DNA of 64,000 nt, from assembly GCF_022539505.1 (NCBI RefSeq), contig NC_061510.1, forward strand, positions 228,853,322 to 228,917,321. The letters are read 5' to 3'. Source of the stretch: Lolium rigidum (lineage: Eukaryota > Streptophyta > Magnoliopsida > Poales > Poaceae). Positions within the stretch are counted from its first letter, which is position 1. Each line of letters begins with the position of its first letter. Position numbers and translations under genes: made by a program. Below are positions 19,811-32,800 of the stretch, in pieces. The notes under the pieces are model-generated. The model saw nothing but the letters and a program-made list of their open reading frames with translations, made no database searches and had not been told where the DNA came from.

Positions 19811-22081
19811 GTAGAGTTTCATCATTTTGTATTATATATGTAGCCTGGTCATCACTTTATATATGTGTTTTAAAAGGTATTTTATTCCGCTCCCTCTAGA
19901 TGAGTACTGCATTGAGTATAATTGCAAAATATTGGATCCATTGCAATTATTAAATAGATTATTCAATGAATTAGATATGTAATAATTAAAGTAATAAGTA
20001 GTATAAAAAAGGAGTCTATATATGAAATATGCAGTGCACGAAAATCTAACAGTTGTGGTCATATTAACAAATCTAGAGGTTACAAATTAGCTTTTTTGCA
20101 TGATTCATCGATCAAGATCCATAGCTTAACTCGACAACCGAAAACACAAATAATTACATTTTTGCGGAAGATAATAACTAATGGGGGTTTGTAGCTGATG
20201 TTATCAAGCCGATAATGATCGAGTAGAGCCAACGGTGGAAATTAGAGACAGGGATGGACGAAGCCAATGTTAAAGTGGGTCCTGTTAAAGCGGAACCTCC
20301 AGGAAGTTCCTTTCTGATGAGAGAAAACTTTTGTAGATTCCCTATGAGGCGATGAAATATTTTTTTAACCATTCTAAAGAAGAGGATAGTGACCTATATC
20401 TACAGAAAAGTGTAGAAGAAATCAGAGTCAAACTTGCATCTAGTTTCTCTGCTTCAGACTACCAAATTACCAGTAGCACAACAAACCATGTAGATTGGGG
20501 CAACAACTTATTTATTTTGTTAATGATAAAAAAAAAATTTATTACAAAAACCATTGGTATCAATGTAATTCTAGGTCTAGGGAAACACATATTGCTAAAT
20601 TAAGAGATTGGAATGGAAAGGGAGAGTCGGAAATTACAAATTTCAGAGAAAGGAACCTTCACTCGTGCATATATTATAGAGTTCAATATTGTATTGTGAA
20701 CAAACATATGTAGCAGTACCGAAGGCTAATCTCACCTGCTATTACCTGTGTTTGGGATGTTCATCACTGTGCATGAAGCAAGTTTTAATCCATGGATCTT
20801 GCATGGATGCATGACGGCATGTTATATTCCAGCTGTGTGATTCATATTTATATCACCAGCAGAGCTTCTTTTATTCACTAATCGTGTTCCTTAAAATGAT
20901 TAGATCAACTTTGTGTGCATGTTTCCCCAGTTTGTTCATCCTGCGGCTGGTCGGCCAGCGAGGCGGCGACTGTATTGGCATGATCGTGGTGCAGCATCAG
21001 ACACAGCAAACTGGAAGGAATCAAACTCAATCTAAGAGAGGTCAGACAACAATCAATCATAACAGCTAAGGAAGGAGAATCGATGAACCGCGGCCGGAGG
21101 TACTCATCGAGGAAACAAACTGCAGCTGCACGAGTACCTTCAAATCGGAGGAAACCATTGAGACGGCGCTAGATTGGCCATGCAGGCCGGTACCATACTG
21201 GCCAATCCTCGCTTGTCGAGGCAACAAACCATCGATCACGGCCGGATGTACCTTATGAGCAGAGGAACTCATTGAGGCGGCGCTGCCTACTGGCCTAGTA
21301 CCCGCAGGCAAGCTGATTAAATTTTGCAAATTCGATCAGATTTGTTCTTCGGTGTAATATGATCCTCTTGGGTGTGATCTCCATGTCTCATCCAAATAAC
21401 TGTGAAGCCAGGCCAGAGGTTTATAAGAGAATAGGATGCCAGGGAGATCCTATGTTAGCACGGCCCCAGCTCCATGGGGATGACTGAAGGAGGCTTTGGC
21501 GGCAGCGAGCAGATCCTCATGTCTAGGGCGTCCCTGAATTTGTGATCGTCATGGAAGAGAAAGAGGCCATAGGAAAACATAGCGTAGGTTCTTTTTTTTT
21601 TGTATAGGGTAGTTCAGAAGTGGTCTAACGGATCAGAGATTTCATCTTGGTTAGGTCGTGGTATGCCTCTCAGGTCATGTTTGAAACGTGTTGAGTCGGA
21701 GATTAGTTCTGATATGGGCAAGTAAATATTTAAATAGATTGGAGATTAATTCTAATATGCCTGGTGCGTGACGTGTAGTGCATAGCCGGCTACAATTTTT
21801 TTTTGTTCCAATCGGGACATAAGTTTTGATATGTTTTTTTTTGCAAAATAAGATAAGAAAATCTCATATGGCTGGTACGTGACACATATAATTGTATCGC
21901 ACGGGATGTAGACTATAGTAGCAGGTACATAATTGTATTGCACGGGATTGTTACAAACATCTAACGGCTGTTGTTGATTGGCCCACCAAATAAATGGCCA
22001 GACTTTTCTGATTATTGTGGGACTTTCTAGAGTTCTATCTTTTTTCTGGTGACCCCATAATGCACTTTTAATATATAATAG
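19811..22081. other. Helitron 1 interior, part 3
   Basis: Mostly AT-rich, with a GC-richer island at about 20930-21540 in which open frames exist on both strands but no known domain can be read. Towards 22082 it becomes the typical AT-rich Helitron 5' end. Confidence 0.3.
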
Positions 22082-22082
22082 A

Positions 22083-22425
22083 TCAACCCAAGCCATAACT
22101 GAATAAACAAAAACTGAATTTATGACTTTATAATTGTATCCAGAAGCACATCAAAGACATGATGTACCACTGGATCAAGTTACACAAGGATAGCACACAA
22201 CACACATCACTGGCTCTTGCTGAAGCAAGGATTACTCAAAGTAACCAAGCCATGGATGAGTTAAATGAATACACATGATCATATAGTAGCAAAGCAACAG
22301 CTGGAGCAACATGGCAATGCCATGACATCAGAACATGCTCATGAGCAAGGGCATAAGCTCCACAACAACATAACAAGCACAACTGGCACTTGCAGATGCA
22401 AGTATTGCAAGTAGCAGTAAGCCAG
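22083..22425 (+). repeat. Element A LTR, third segment
   Basis: This is LTR DNA between Helitron 1 and element C, of the same A/C-rich composition as 15315-16450. Joining 16450 to 22083 restores a continuous sequence with AT at the insertion point. Confidence 0.6.
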
Positions 22426-22430
22426 AGATG
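22426..22430. repeat. Target-site duplication of element C (left copy)
   Basis: AGATG, repeated exactly at 48425-48429. Confidence 0.93.
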
Positions 22431-23942
22431 TGATACGTCCATTTTGCATCACTATTTTGTATCATAATTTACTGTTATTCCTTGATATATTTCATATTTA
22501 GAGATGATACTTATGTTATTTCACCTATTTTGCATGTTTCATGATTATTGGAGAATTACTCACCGGAGTCAGGATTCTGCTGGAAAAAGCACCGTCAGGA
22601 TACAATATTTCTGAAGATCAACAATTGACGGAAAATATACCGAAGATCTTATTTTCGCAAAAGACGGAGCCAGCCAAAAGGGGAGGCCGAGGAGGGACGC
22701 CATGGGCCCTCCCCATAGGCCGGCGCGGGCCCCACCCTGGCCGCGCCGCCATGTGGTGAGGGGGCCCACGACGCCCCTCGGCCATCTCTCCCTCGCGTAC
22801 TTGATCTCCCGAGAACCCTAAGGCGGGGGAGGCATCGAGAATAGACACAGCCGCCTCTGCGGGGCGGAAAACACCAGAGAGAGAAGAGCTCTCCGGCAGG
22901 CAGAAATCCGCCGGGGAAATTCCCTCCCGGAGGGGGAAATCGACGCCATCGTCACCTCCATCGAGCTGGACTTCACTGGGATCATCATCACCATCATCTC
23001 CACCGCCGACACCATCATCTCCACCGCTGCACCTCGTCTCCGCTGTAACATCTAGGGTTGAATCTTGATTATTTCATAGGGGAAACTCTCTCGGTATTGA
23101 TTACTCCTTGTTATTGATGCTATTGAGTGAAACCATTGAACCAAGGTTTATGTTCAGATTGTTATTCATCATCATATCACCTCTTATCATGTTCCATATG
23201 ATGTCTTGTGAGTAGTTCGTTTAGTTCTTGAGGACATGGGTGAAGTCTAAATGTTAGTAGTGAACTATGTTGAGTAATATTTAATGGTTTGATATTTCAG
23301 TTGTGGTGTTATTCTTCTAGTGGTGTCATGTGAACGTCGACTACATGATACTTCACCTTTATGGGCCTAGGGGAGTGCATCTTGTATTCGTTTGCTAATT
23401 GTGGGGTTGCCGGAGTGATAGCAACCTGAACCCTCGTTGGTATATCGATGCAGGAGGGATAGCAGGATCTCAGAGTTTAAGGCTGTGGTTAGATTTAGCT
23501 TAATTACATTCTTGTATTTGCGGATGCTTGCAAGGGGTTTAATCACAAGTATGTATTAGTCCTAGGAAGGGCGGTGCATTAGCATAGGTTCACCCACACA
23601 ATACTTATCAAAACAATGAAAATTAATCAACTATATGAAGTGAAAGCACTAGACTAAAATCCTGTGTGTCCTCAAGAAAGTTTGGTCATCATAAGTAAAC
23701 AAACCGGATTGTCCTTTGTGCTAAAAAGGATTGGGCCACTCGCTGCAATTATTACTCTCGCATTTTACTTACTTGTACTTTATTTATCTGCTATATCAAA
23801 ACCCCCTGAATACTTGTCCGTGAGCATTTACGAGTGAATCCTTCATCGAAACTGCTTGTCAACACCTTCTGCTCCTCGTTGGGTTCGACACTCTTATTTA
23901 TCGAAAGTACTACGATACACCCCCTATACTTGTGGGTCATCA
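22431..23942 (+). repeat. Element C, 5' LTR
   Basis: 1512 bp, TGATACGTCCATTTTGC to GTGGGTCATCA. Compared with 46913-48424 by eye there are scattered substitutions, of the order of a few per hundred in the worst stretch (22560-22800) and fewer elsewhere. The identity was not computed. Confidence 0.95.
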
Positions 23943-23953
23943 AGACTATTTTC

Positions 23954-23971
23954 TGGCGCCGTTGCCGGGGA
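23954..23971 (+). promoter_or_regulatory. Primer-binding site of element C (tRNA-Asp type)
   Basis: TGGCGCCGTTGCCGGGGA, 11 bases behind the 5' LTR. It is the same primer as in elements 1, 2 and B. Confidence 0.9.
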
Positions 23972-24057
23972 GTGAAGCGCTATTGGTAAGTGGAATTGGT
24001 AAGGGAAACTTTTACTGTACGTGCTGTTTTTATTTCTGTCTGCTGCTATAATTCATT

Positions 24058-24728
24058 ATGAAGAGATCTTCTCTTGAATTCATATTTGGGAAATATACTA
24101 CTACTGCAACGGTAGTGGATGAGGCGCCAGGTGAGAAAGATATTCCATATAAAATACCTATGAAAATTATTGAACGTGTTGTGGATAACCGCTATGAAGG
24201 GGATGGAACTGTTCATCCTGGAGATCATTTATTGTTTCTACATGAATTATGCGGGTTATTCAAGTGTGCAGGTATTTCAATGGATGAAGTTAGGAAGAAA
24301 CTATTCTCTATGTCGCTATCTGGTAAAGCGGCGCATTGGTATAAATTGCTGAAAAATGGGAACTCTCTTGATTGGAAGGATATTGTACCTCTATTTTATT
24401 CTAAATTCTATCCTCCAAGTGAAATTCACAAAGACCGGAACCGCATATATAATTTCTGGCCTCATGATGGAGAGAGTATTGCCCAAGCATGGGGGGATTG
24501 AAGTCTTTAATGCTCAAATGCCCCATTCATGAGCTTCCTGGTAATATCATCATTGATAATTTCTATGCAAGACTTTATTTTCAAGATAAAACCTTGCTTG
24601 GATACTTCTTGTTCACGGATCATTCACACGCAACAAAGAAGAGTTTAAATGGGACCTTCTTGATCGGATTCGGGAGAATGCCGAAGGATGGGAGAACGAC
24701 AAAGGTAGAGAGTCGGTATAAATTATGA
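24058..24728 (+). pseudogene. Element C gag (capsid region), frameshifted
   Basis: Gag would form the virus-like particle that packages the RNA. The frame opens with ATG at 24058, 86 bases behind the primer site. It shows the plant retrotransposon gag domain signature: AAHWYKLLKNGNSLDWKDIV, FYSKFYPPSE and then SIAQAW. It breaks at about 24490-24500 in a six-G run (CATGGGGGGATTG); the next frame carries the expected LKSLMLKCPIHELPG and FYARL. Further frame loss occurs near 24600, and gag-like codons continue in other frames to about 24900. No zinc knuckle is visible, as is usual for Athila gags. Confidence 0.85.
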
Positions 24729-24987
24729 TTATGAATGCATTGAAACTTTTATGGATACTGATAAATTTCGAAATATGAGTGCTACTTATGGTCTTGATTC
24801 TCAAGTTGTTGCAAATTTTTATAAAGCCTTTGCCTCTCATTTTGAATTGCCTAGGAAGAACTTTGATAAATAGCATGAACCTTATAAAGATAAAACTGAT
24901 TCACCTATAGGTAAATGTGTTGAAATTAAAACTGTTGATCATATTCTTCCTGAAGCTTATATTGAAAAAACTCCTTTCCCTGCTAAA

Positions 24988-26328
24988 ATGAAAGAGTATT
25001 CTGTTATAACTAGTGTGTTTAATAAAAGTGCAAAGAAACCTATAGAACCTGAGGAGCAAATAAATGTTGAACCTGCTATTGCAATAGTTAAAGATCTTGT
25101 GACTGAAAATGTAGAAGATGGTCACATCATTTTCTGTGAAGATGCTTCTAATATTGTTTCACATCCTAGTAAGTCTAGGAAAGCTAGTGTTCCTATGCTC
25201 TCTTTTAGAATTGGTGATCATTGTTATTATGGTTTATGCGATATTGGTGCAAGTATTAGTGCCATTCCTTATGAGCTTTACAAGGAAATCATGCATGAAA
25301 TTGGTTCTTGTGAACTTGAAGATATTGATGTGGTTATTCGGCTAGCTAATAGAGAAACTATCTCTCCTATTGGTATTGTTCGAGATGTGGAAGTTCTATG
25401 TGGTAAGATTAAATATCCTACTGACTTTTTGGTACTTGGTTCTGCTGCTAGTAAGACTTGTCCTATCATTTTTGGTAGACCTTTTCTAAATACTTGTGGA
25501 GCTATTATAGATTGCAAGAAGGAGAAAATTGTGACAAAATTTGCTGGTGAAACTTATGAGTTTAATTTCTCTAAATTTGCCAAAGTTCCTTATGAAGCTG
25601 AACTGCCTAATGATGATTTTAGAGTTGAACAGTGTGCATCTATTGCTCTAGCTCCTAATAATCCTTTGCAGCAACATTTGGAGGATCATGAGAGTGAAGT
25701 GTTTAGGGAAGAAAGGAATGAGCTTGATGAAATTTTCCTTTGTCAACCTATTCTTAAACATGACTTACCGGTTAAAGATCTAGGTACAACACCACCACCA
25801 AAGGAAGATCCTATTTTTGATTTGAAACCATTGCCTGATAATCTTAAGTATGCTTATATTGATGATAAGAAAATATATCCTGTTATTATTAGTGCTAAGC
25901 TTTCAGATTTTGAGGAAGAAAGATTATTGGAAATATTGAAGAAACACCGAGGAGCTATTGGTTACACTCTTGATGACTTGAAGGGGATTTCTCCCTCTAT
26001 TGGCCAACATGCCATCAACATGGAAGATGATGCAAAGCCTGTTGTTGAACATCAGCGTCGTCTAATCCCTAAGATGAAGGATGTGGTAAGGAATGAGGTA
26101 TTAAAACTTCTTGAAGCTGGTATTATATATCCTATTGCTGATAGTAGATGGGTTAGTCCTGTGCATTGTGTTTCTAAGAAAGGAGGAATAACTGTTGTAC
26201 CTAATGATAATGATGAGCTCATCCCTCAAAGAGTAGTTGTAGGATATAGAATGTGCATTGATTGTCGAAAGTTAATAAAGTTACTAAGAAGGATCATTAC
26301 TCTTTACCTTTTATTGACCAAATGCTAG
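24988..26328 (+). pseudogene. Element C pol: aspartic protease and N-terminal reverse transcriptase
   Basis: This 446-residue open stretch covers the gag tail, protease and the start of RT. The protease is shown by LCDIGASISAIP (about residues 83-94, with the catalytic Asp) and CPIIFGRPFLNTCGAIID about 75 residues later, the typical Athila form. After an acidic linker with TPPPKEDP, RT starts at HRGAIGYTLDDLKGISP and continues through EAGIIYPIADSRWVSPVH and MCIDCRKL. A missing A near 26270 throws the frame into the next segment. The ATG at 24988 is internal; translation would come from gag-pol. Confidence 0.88.
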
Positions 26329-26588
26329 AAAGGTTATCTAAAAATACTCATTTCTGCTTTCTTGATGGTTATTCTGGGTTTTCACAAATTGCTGTCAAAA
26401 CTAAAGATCAAGAGAAAACCACTTTCACTTGTCCCTATGGAACTTATGCCTATAGGCGTATGCCTTTTGGTTTATGTAATGCTCCTGCTACTTTTCAAAG
26501 ATGCATGTCTGCCATTTTTCATGGCTTTTGTGAAAAGATTGTAGAGGTATTCATGGATGATTTTTCTTGTCTATGGGAATTCTTTTGA
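26262..26588 (+). pseudogene. Element C pol: reverse transcriptase palm
   Basis: It continues RT in the next frame: KDHYSLPFIDQMLERL, FLDGYSGFSQIAV, then MPFGLCNAPATFQ and the catalytic VEVFMDD (FMDD in place of the commoner YxDD, usual for Athila). An extra T just after the active site (about 26572) ends this frame. These are the catalytic residues for copying element RNA into DNA. Confidence 0.9.
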
Positions 26589-27276
26589 TAATTGTTTGCG
26601 AAACCTTGATAAAGTTATGCAGAGATGTGAAGAAACTAACCTTGTTCTTAATTGGGAGAAATGCCACTTTATGGTTAATGAAGGAATTGAATTGGGACAT
26701 AAAATTTCTGAGAGAGGTATTGAAGTCGATAGAGCTAAAGATGAAGCAATTGAGAAGATGCCCTATCCTAGGGATGTTAAAGGTATTCGTAGTGTTCTGG
26801 GTCATGCTGGTTTTTATCGAAGATTTATTAAAGATTTCTCTAAAATTTCAAAGCCGCTTACTAATCTTCTTCAAAAAGATGTACCTTTTGTTTTTTATGA
26901 TGATTGTAAGGAAGCTTTTGAAACTCTAAAGAAAGCCTTAACAACTGCTCCTGTAGTTGAACCTCCTGATTGGAATTTACCTTTTGAAATTATGTGTGAT
27001 GCTAGTGATTTTGCTGTTGGCGCTGTTCTTGGACAGCGAGTAGATAAAAAATTGAATGTTATTCATTATGCTAGTAAAACCCTTGATGCTTCTCAAAGAA
27101 ATTATGCAACAACTGAAAAAGAATTATTAGCTGTAGTTTTTGCTTGTGATAAGTTTAGACCTTATATTGTTGATTCAAAAGTTACAATTCATAATGATCA
27201 TGCTGCAATTAGGTACCTTATGGAAAAGAAAGATGCTAAGCCAAGGCTTATTAGATGGGTGCTTCTTTTACAAGAA
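26557..27276 (+). pseudogene. Element C pol: RT thumb and RNase H, cut by Helitron 2
   Basis: It reads [51 protein letters not shown], then the RNase H domain with [16 protein letters not shown] (catalytic Asp), [20 protein letters not shown] (catalytic Glu) and the DHAAI motif. Element sequence ends at LLLQE (27276); the next bases CTAG begin the Helitron. The remaining pol resumes at 42767. Confidence 0.92.
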
Positions 27277-27288
27277 CTAGATGACCGG

Positions 27289-27304
27289 TTGCGCTATCGT
27301 GCAA
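27289..27304 (-). terminator. Helitron 2 3'-terminal hairpin
   Basis: TTGCGC-TATC-GTGCAA, stem of six with one G-T pair, 8 bases from the CTAG end at 27277-27280. It is shorter and weaker than the hairpin of Helitron 1. Confidence 0.6.
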
Positions 27305-28160
27305 ATGGCAAAATCTAAACTATAAGATTTAGCTTTGATTGTATTTATTGCGAGCAAGAGGATAAAAAGTTTGGTTCGAAATTTTAACCCACTTAACCAG
27401 TACCACGTAAACCAGAAACTATTATAAATGGGCTTCAGGGTTATAACAACTCCGTCCCCAACGCAAAGGGGTGGAATTCGCATGTAAATTCTACGGAAAT
27501 TTAGAGAATGTCCAATAACATTGTCCCGCCGACAATAGCACTATGTATAAACTCGGGAAGCGAGAGGCACGAGTATGCAATTCAAACTTGAATTTATTGC
27601 ATGAAAACTTATATTTGCAGCACAAATTACTACCAGATGGTTTCATTATTTACAAATTTAGGAGGCGGTAGCCAACCTGATAAATTACTCCGGCTAATAT
27701 GCAGAGAAAACCTCACTTCAACTCTATCCCTGTCCTTGAGCTTGGTCTCGGGCAACACGGATTTTCTATTAACTGTCACATCTGTGCTCATTCGTTAACC
27801 AGCGCAAGCGGCTCATGCTCCGGTAGCAATCCTCGCTATCTTCACATACTCGTCGATAGACAATGTACAACGCATAGAGATATTGGTCCGGTAAGAGCTC
27901 TTGAGCTGAAAAGATCGCACGACGGAAGGAATAACTGAATGTGATTAAAAAGTTCACTGCAAAGACTTTGTATAAAAATTGGATACAGACATATAAAAGG
28001 AAGGTGAAGCACCATAATAGCATGACTCTAAGTGCCACAACTACTGCAGAGTTGTTTTTTAATCGCACATCATCTCATGAAATTGAAAGCAGATGGAACA
28101 TCAGTGAGTATAATGGAACCTCATATACAATACCTATGTGTTTGCGCAGTATATATTCAT
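27305..28160. other. Helitron 2 interior, left end
   Basis: Mixed composition with short ORFs on both strands and no recognisable domain. No feature I can support beyond membership in the insertion. Confidence 0.35.
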
Positions 28161-28280
28161 AATAGTACTATTATATGTGCTTTCTCCAACTCAGAGTTCA
28201 GCTAAGATATCACAATTGGTAATAGTACTATTATATGTGCTTTCTCCAACTCAGAGTTCAGCTAAGATATCACAATTGGT
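28161..28280. repeat. Perfect 60-bp tandem duplication
   Basis: The unit starting AATAGTACTATTATATGTGC and ending CACAATTGGT occurs at 28161-28220 and again, without a single difference, at 28221-28280. Perfect identity means either a very recent slippage event or an assembly duplication. Confidence 0.97.
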
Positions 28281-29470
28281 GTGCCTTGGTACGACAAAGG
28301 AAATAGAAATATGAAGTTATAAATAACTTATCCCCGTTAAGGAGCTTAATTGGATAATACCATTGAACTTCCAAAGAGGAAAACAACCTTTTGATAGAGT
28401 AGAAGGGTTCAAATACTATATCAAGAATGAAAAGGTTACCACACCCTTGAAACAAAGAGGAATGAACTTTTATCTTGATCACTAAGCCATGAACAACGCT
28501 ACTTGTTCCAAACAGAAAAAGTTCATCTCTCGTTAAACTTAGAATAACACATGCTTATATAGTGCCTTCAGATTTACGTAGAGAAAACAAATCTGATCTT
28601 ATCAAGCATTATATGGCATCATGTTGAACTGTGTAGTCTGTTATTATTATATGGCATCCGGAGAAAGGAAAGTGGTGTGCAAGAAACCATTATCTAATTT
28701 CAATGCAAGTTTTCCAATGAAATCAATCAAATGCGGGATATGCACTTGTAATAGAATAACCATAGCCAAATATTGCACAAATCAACCCTCAACTCCCATT
28801 TCAAGCAAACAGAAATTATAACATCCACTTGTCAAGTCAGATTGCTTTGTATGGTAATGATGCACTATAACATACTATTAAGTTTACTTATTAGAGAGAA
28901 GGCTGATATGTTTTTTCACCAAATGATCCTTACGCTAATAATAATATCACGGCCAAATAAAAATAGCATTACCTGCATCGAGATGTAGGCATGGAAAAAA
29001 AGGAAACATGCTCTGATCTCCTAGAAAGAACATACAACATGGTTAGGCCCGGTTTCATACCGGTGCATTTGATCCTACTTGCTGCGAGACGCACTCATTT
29101 CATAAAACCTTTGTAGCATGAGCCATTACCTTGACAACAAAATTGCATTAACACTAATCCACCCTACCTTATATTTTCATGTCGTTTTGCCTGCCGGGGC
29201 ATGCATCGAGGTAGAAATCATAAGCCGCCGTTTGCACTTTCTTCTTTTGACCAAGCTATGACATAATGACAAGATAGCATGTCAGTAGCAAAGTAATTAA
29301 GCTTGCATGTCAGATTATTATCTACCCCCATCTTTCAGACTTTTTTCTGAAATCATAACTATTGGCATATCAGTAAGTTCTTTGTGTCATGTAGATGGTA
29401 AAAGTTTCTTCTGCAGATTTCTGCCTAGCAAGATCGCAAAGCTTGTTTTGAGCATCTTGGCACATCACTC

Positions 29471-29830
29471 AAAGTGTGACCAGCCTGGGTGCAGAATATG
29501 ATGGAACAAATAGTTCATGGAATATACATGTTACGAGGAATTACTAAGACATGAAGGCACATGTTTAAGCATACTCATCCCAGGAAGAGTACACACAACA
29601 CAGGTACAAGGTAATCGATCCTATCAAAACCCAGAAAACACACACTTCCATTTTCATTAACCACAAACAAAGGAATAAGAGTGTACCTTCTGGATGAGGT
29701 TGGCGTGACTTTGCCACTGGACTGATTGATGGAGATGCGGGTGGTCTTGGCTCAACGCAGTTGAATTTCTCTAGGCCCGGCAGCTCCAAGTTCCGTACAA
29801 CTCGGAAAATCACAAGAATTAGTGAAGACC
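29471..29830 (-). repeat. Diverged internal duplication of Helitron 2, copy 1 (with exon-like core)
   Basis: It matches 40471-40780 over most of its length, with shared runs such as GAGTACACACAACACAGGTA and CACAAGAATTAG. On the minus strand both copies hold an open core reading ELPGLEKF and ending PHPEG, followed directly by a GT donor-like site (29686 downward). This copy has several extra or changed residues between those anchors. The protein is unknown to me. Confidence 0.6.
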
Positions 29831-32800
29831 GAGTAGAAGCAAATTTGATGGATCCATCGGTGGGTAAATATTACCCAGAAGAGATACCCATTCTCAACAA
29901 TCCAAAGTTCCTATGCAGAAATATGGCCGCAAGAAACATGGAGCCAAGTGCATTATTCTTACTAAATAATCGCTTTGAAAAAGTAATGTTGTCTGGAGAC
30001 ATAATATAAAAAGTAATATGGTCTGGATGGATCAAAGCCAATTCAACCGAATTAAAATCATATTATCGGTGGAGAGTCGGTTTCAGTGACCACCACAGGA
30101 TGTGAGGATCATTAGAAGAGAGGATTTGAAAGAATGGAAATCTTAGGCTCATGTAAGCGAGTATCAAGCCAAAAAATTGTTGCGGTATGAACAAGACAAC
30201 AATAACATTTTAGTCGTCTTCTAGAGGTTACTAACATGGTTTAATTGGGAGATATAATTGTGGAAGCGCTAAGTTTCTAGCTTGAGACCCATATTTCATT
30301 ACTTGTACTGGATCATCCCTACTTGTTAGTTAATGTTTTGATTTTTTTAGATTTAGTCCACCGTTGTACTCGAGCTAACCTCAACATAACATGTTTTAAT
30401 CGATCCGATGAGCTTCTTGGATGGCCTAATATGCTGGATTGTGTACTTTCAGGTGAGCCTAAATACAGGCTTCCCCGTAACAGAAGTGGAATGAGGAAGA
30501 ATGATGGTTAATTCCATATAGGCAAAATCTTTCTTTTATCTCCTACAGACATGAGACTTAATTTCTTTTATCTCCTACTGAGAGCATCAATAATAAATTG
30601 TGCAAGCTGATGTCTTAATAGTCGCAACACTCGAAGTTGTTGTGTACTTGATCCGAACCATCAAGGCTGAGCTACCAACACAATAGATTGATTGAAACAG
30701 TTAAACAACCTCATAATTTACGGATGAGCAGTAGCGGATTTCAGAGGAAGCAAAAAACAAATCATCAGGAATTTAGGTATCATACGTTAAAAAAGGGTAT
30801 TACAGAGTGTAACCTGTAGTGGCTCAAACTGGGTAATAATAATAAATGACAACTTCAGATGAAAAGGCAATCAAACAGAAAATAAAGCCAAGAAACATTT
30901 GAACAAAAAACTACCTGCAGTGTTGGTTTTCAAAAGAGCACCTCCTACCCCAACGTGTCCTACAGGAACTTGATGTAAAATTATGGAATGACTTGAGATT
31001 GAAACCTGCATATATTACATAGGAAAATCATGAGTTACAGCATGACAAAGCATCGCATTCCCTTTGGAAATGAATCGCACTTCTGTTGAATGTAAGATCA
31101 ATTCCCAAATTACTCATTTGAGCAGTATTCGTGCAGGTGAGTGCCTATTTGAAACATATTCGTGTAGCTGAGTGCCAAGCTGAGTGCTAGAATCTCGATA
31201 TGGAATTAGAAAGGGTGTGTCACTTACGCATATACGAGGGTTGGTCCTAAAATGATTGGGATAATCGGCTCCTTGTTCTCCGTTGTCTTGAGAGGAGAAT
31301 TCTAATTATTTTGTAATAGAGGTAAATAAATTAGTGGTGGTTATTAATTTTCGAGGCATATACTATAACCAATAATGCAAGGAAATAGAAAAAATGTCCC
31401 TAACGCCACTTGGGATGATGGTCCAATTTTCATACCGGCTCCATATAAGAAGGATTGAGATCAAAGCAGCTCCATATAAGAAATGGATTGAGATCAAAGC
31501 GTCCCCTAGAAAAAATAATGAAATCTCCTAAGCGGAATGATATAAAATTATTCATCTTGCATCACCACACTCCTTCCGCTTGACGGACGATCAACCAGAT
31601 TCAGAGGATGAACATAGATCATAGAATACTCATGGGAAGGAGAAACTTCATAACTCCATAGCTCTTGGAGCGCATGCTTCCGACAAGTTTAAATGGTTCA
31701 ACATTTCTAGCATATTTTTCGGCTTGTCACATACACATGGAATCAGCATGACGCACCGAATGCTTAGCACACTCATGGATTGAGGATGGTAACATGCTCC
31801 ACCCTTTGAAGCATGTGGTACGGTGAAGGAACAAGCAACATCTCCACTATTTCACAAATGTTAATAAGCCATCTGAAAAAATTATTGCCCTTATACTTTG
31901 CTACAAATAAGAATACATGGAAAACTCATTTGCTTCATTTGCCACAACTGAGTCAAATAATCATGGAGCGGCGAGACGGCGAACTGTGGCAGGATGCAGT
32001 ATCTTGGTGCTTGATACTATCTTTCTACTATCTTTTTTGAACAAGGCCACTAAAGTAATCTGCAGAACAGATATACAGATAAGAAACTAAACACAAAGCA
32101 ATCATAGAAATGGGTAGCCAACAACAACAAAATTCTAAACGGGTAACCATAAAAATTTATTTGAATCATACAATCCCCGTAGGCAAGCTGATGGAGTTCA
32201 GAAAAATAGCTCAGCTCAGATTTGTACATGTACACTTCATGAGTAAACCTAGTAGATAATACAAAATATCACGAGGCTGCTCACCATGGTATTGAAACGA
32301 GTATTGTTCCATTCCCAACTTGAACCTAAAGCTACATATGGGTAAGTTGAAGGCCTGAAGCAAACAAGGCATAAATCAATAATATGATGCTTGTTCCAGT
32401 AAGCAAACAAGACAAAAAAAAAACTAAACTAAATACTCTTTTTATTGGTTTCATGTGAGAGCCAACTCCTACGATTCTGTTTTATTCCCATAGAGCAGAG
32501 ATGTCATCAGAGTTATTTAACTAACCGGTTAATACATAGCAAGTATAGGCAACCAATATGACTAAGCATTATGCTATTAAAATGGGAATATATATCAATT
32601 ATGGTGATTCAAAAGATTTTCCTCATCTACAGAGAACAGAACCTTGACCATATCAAGAATATTTCTAGTGTTGGATCTCCGTTTGCACAAAACAAAATGA
32701 TAATAGCCTGGGTGGGAATAGTTTCTCCATCAAGATTACCTATTTATCCAAGGGGTTTCCTAATAAAGGTTTAGTTTTGTATCAAAATCCTACCTTTCGG

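Larger units (their letters stand above)
16451..22082 (-). mobile_element. Helitron 1 (non-autonomous, minus strand)
   Basis: Read on the minus strand the element starts TCTATTATATATTAAAAG (22082 downward). It ends with a GC-rich hairpin, a 7-base spacer and CTAG (16454-16451). The flanking bases are A before the TC end and T after the CTAG end, the A/T target typical of Helitrons, and no duplication is made. It joins the A LTR cleanly on both sides. No Rep/helicase domain is visible, so it needs a helper. It contains a Stowaway MITE and possible captured exons. Terminal structure is clear by eye; interior content is largely unassigned. Confidence 0.85.

Noticed and set aside
28161..28280. 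Considered as the start of a CRISPR-like or satellite array.
   Set aside because: Only two units, no spacers, eukaryotic repeat context.
29761..30009. An 82-residue plus-strand ORF in Helitron 2 considered as a gene.
   Set aside because: It overlaps the minus-strand exon-like core, has no motif and no partner in the duplicated copy.
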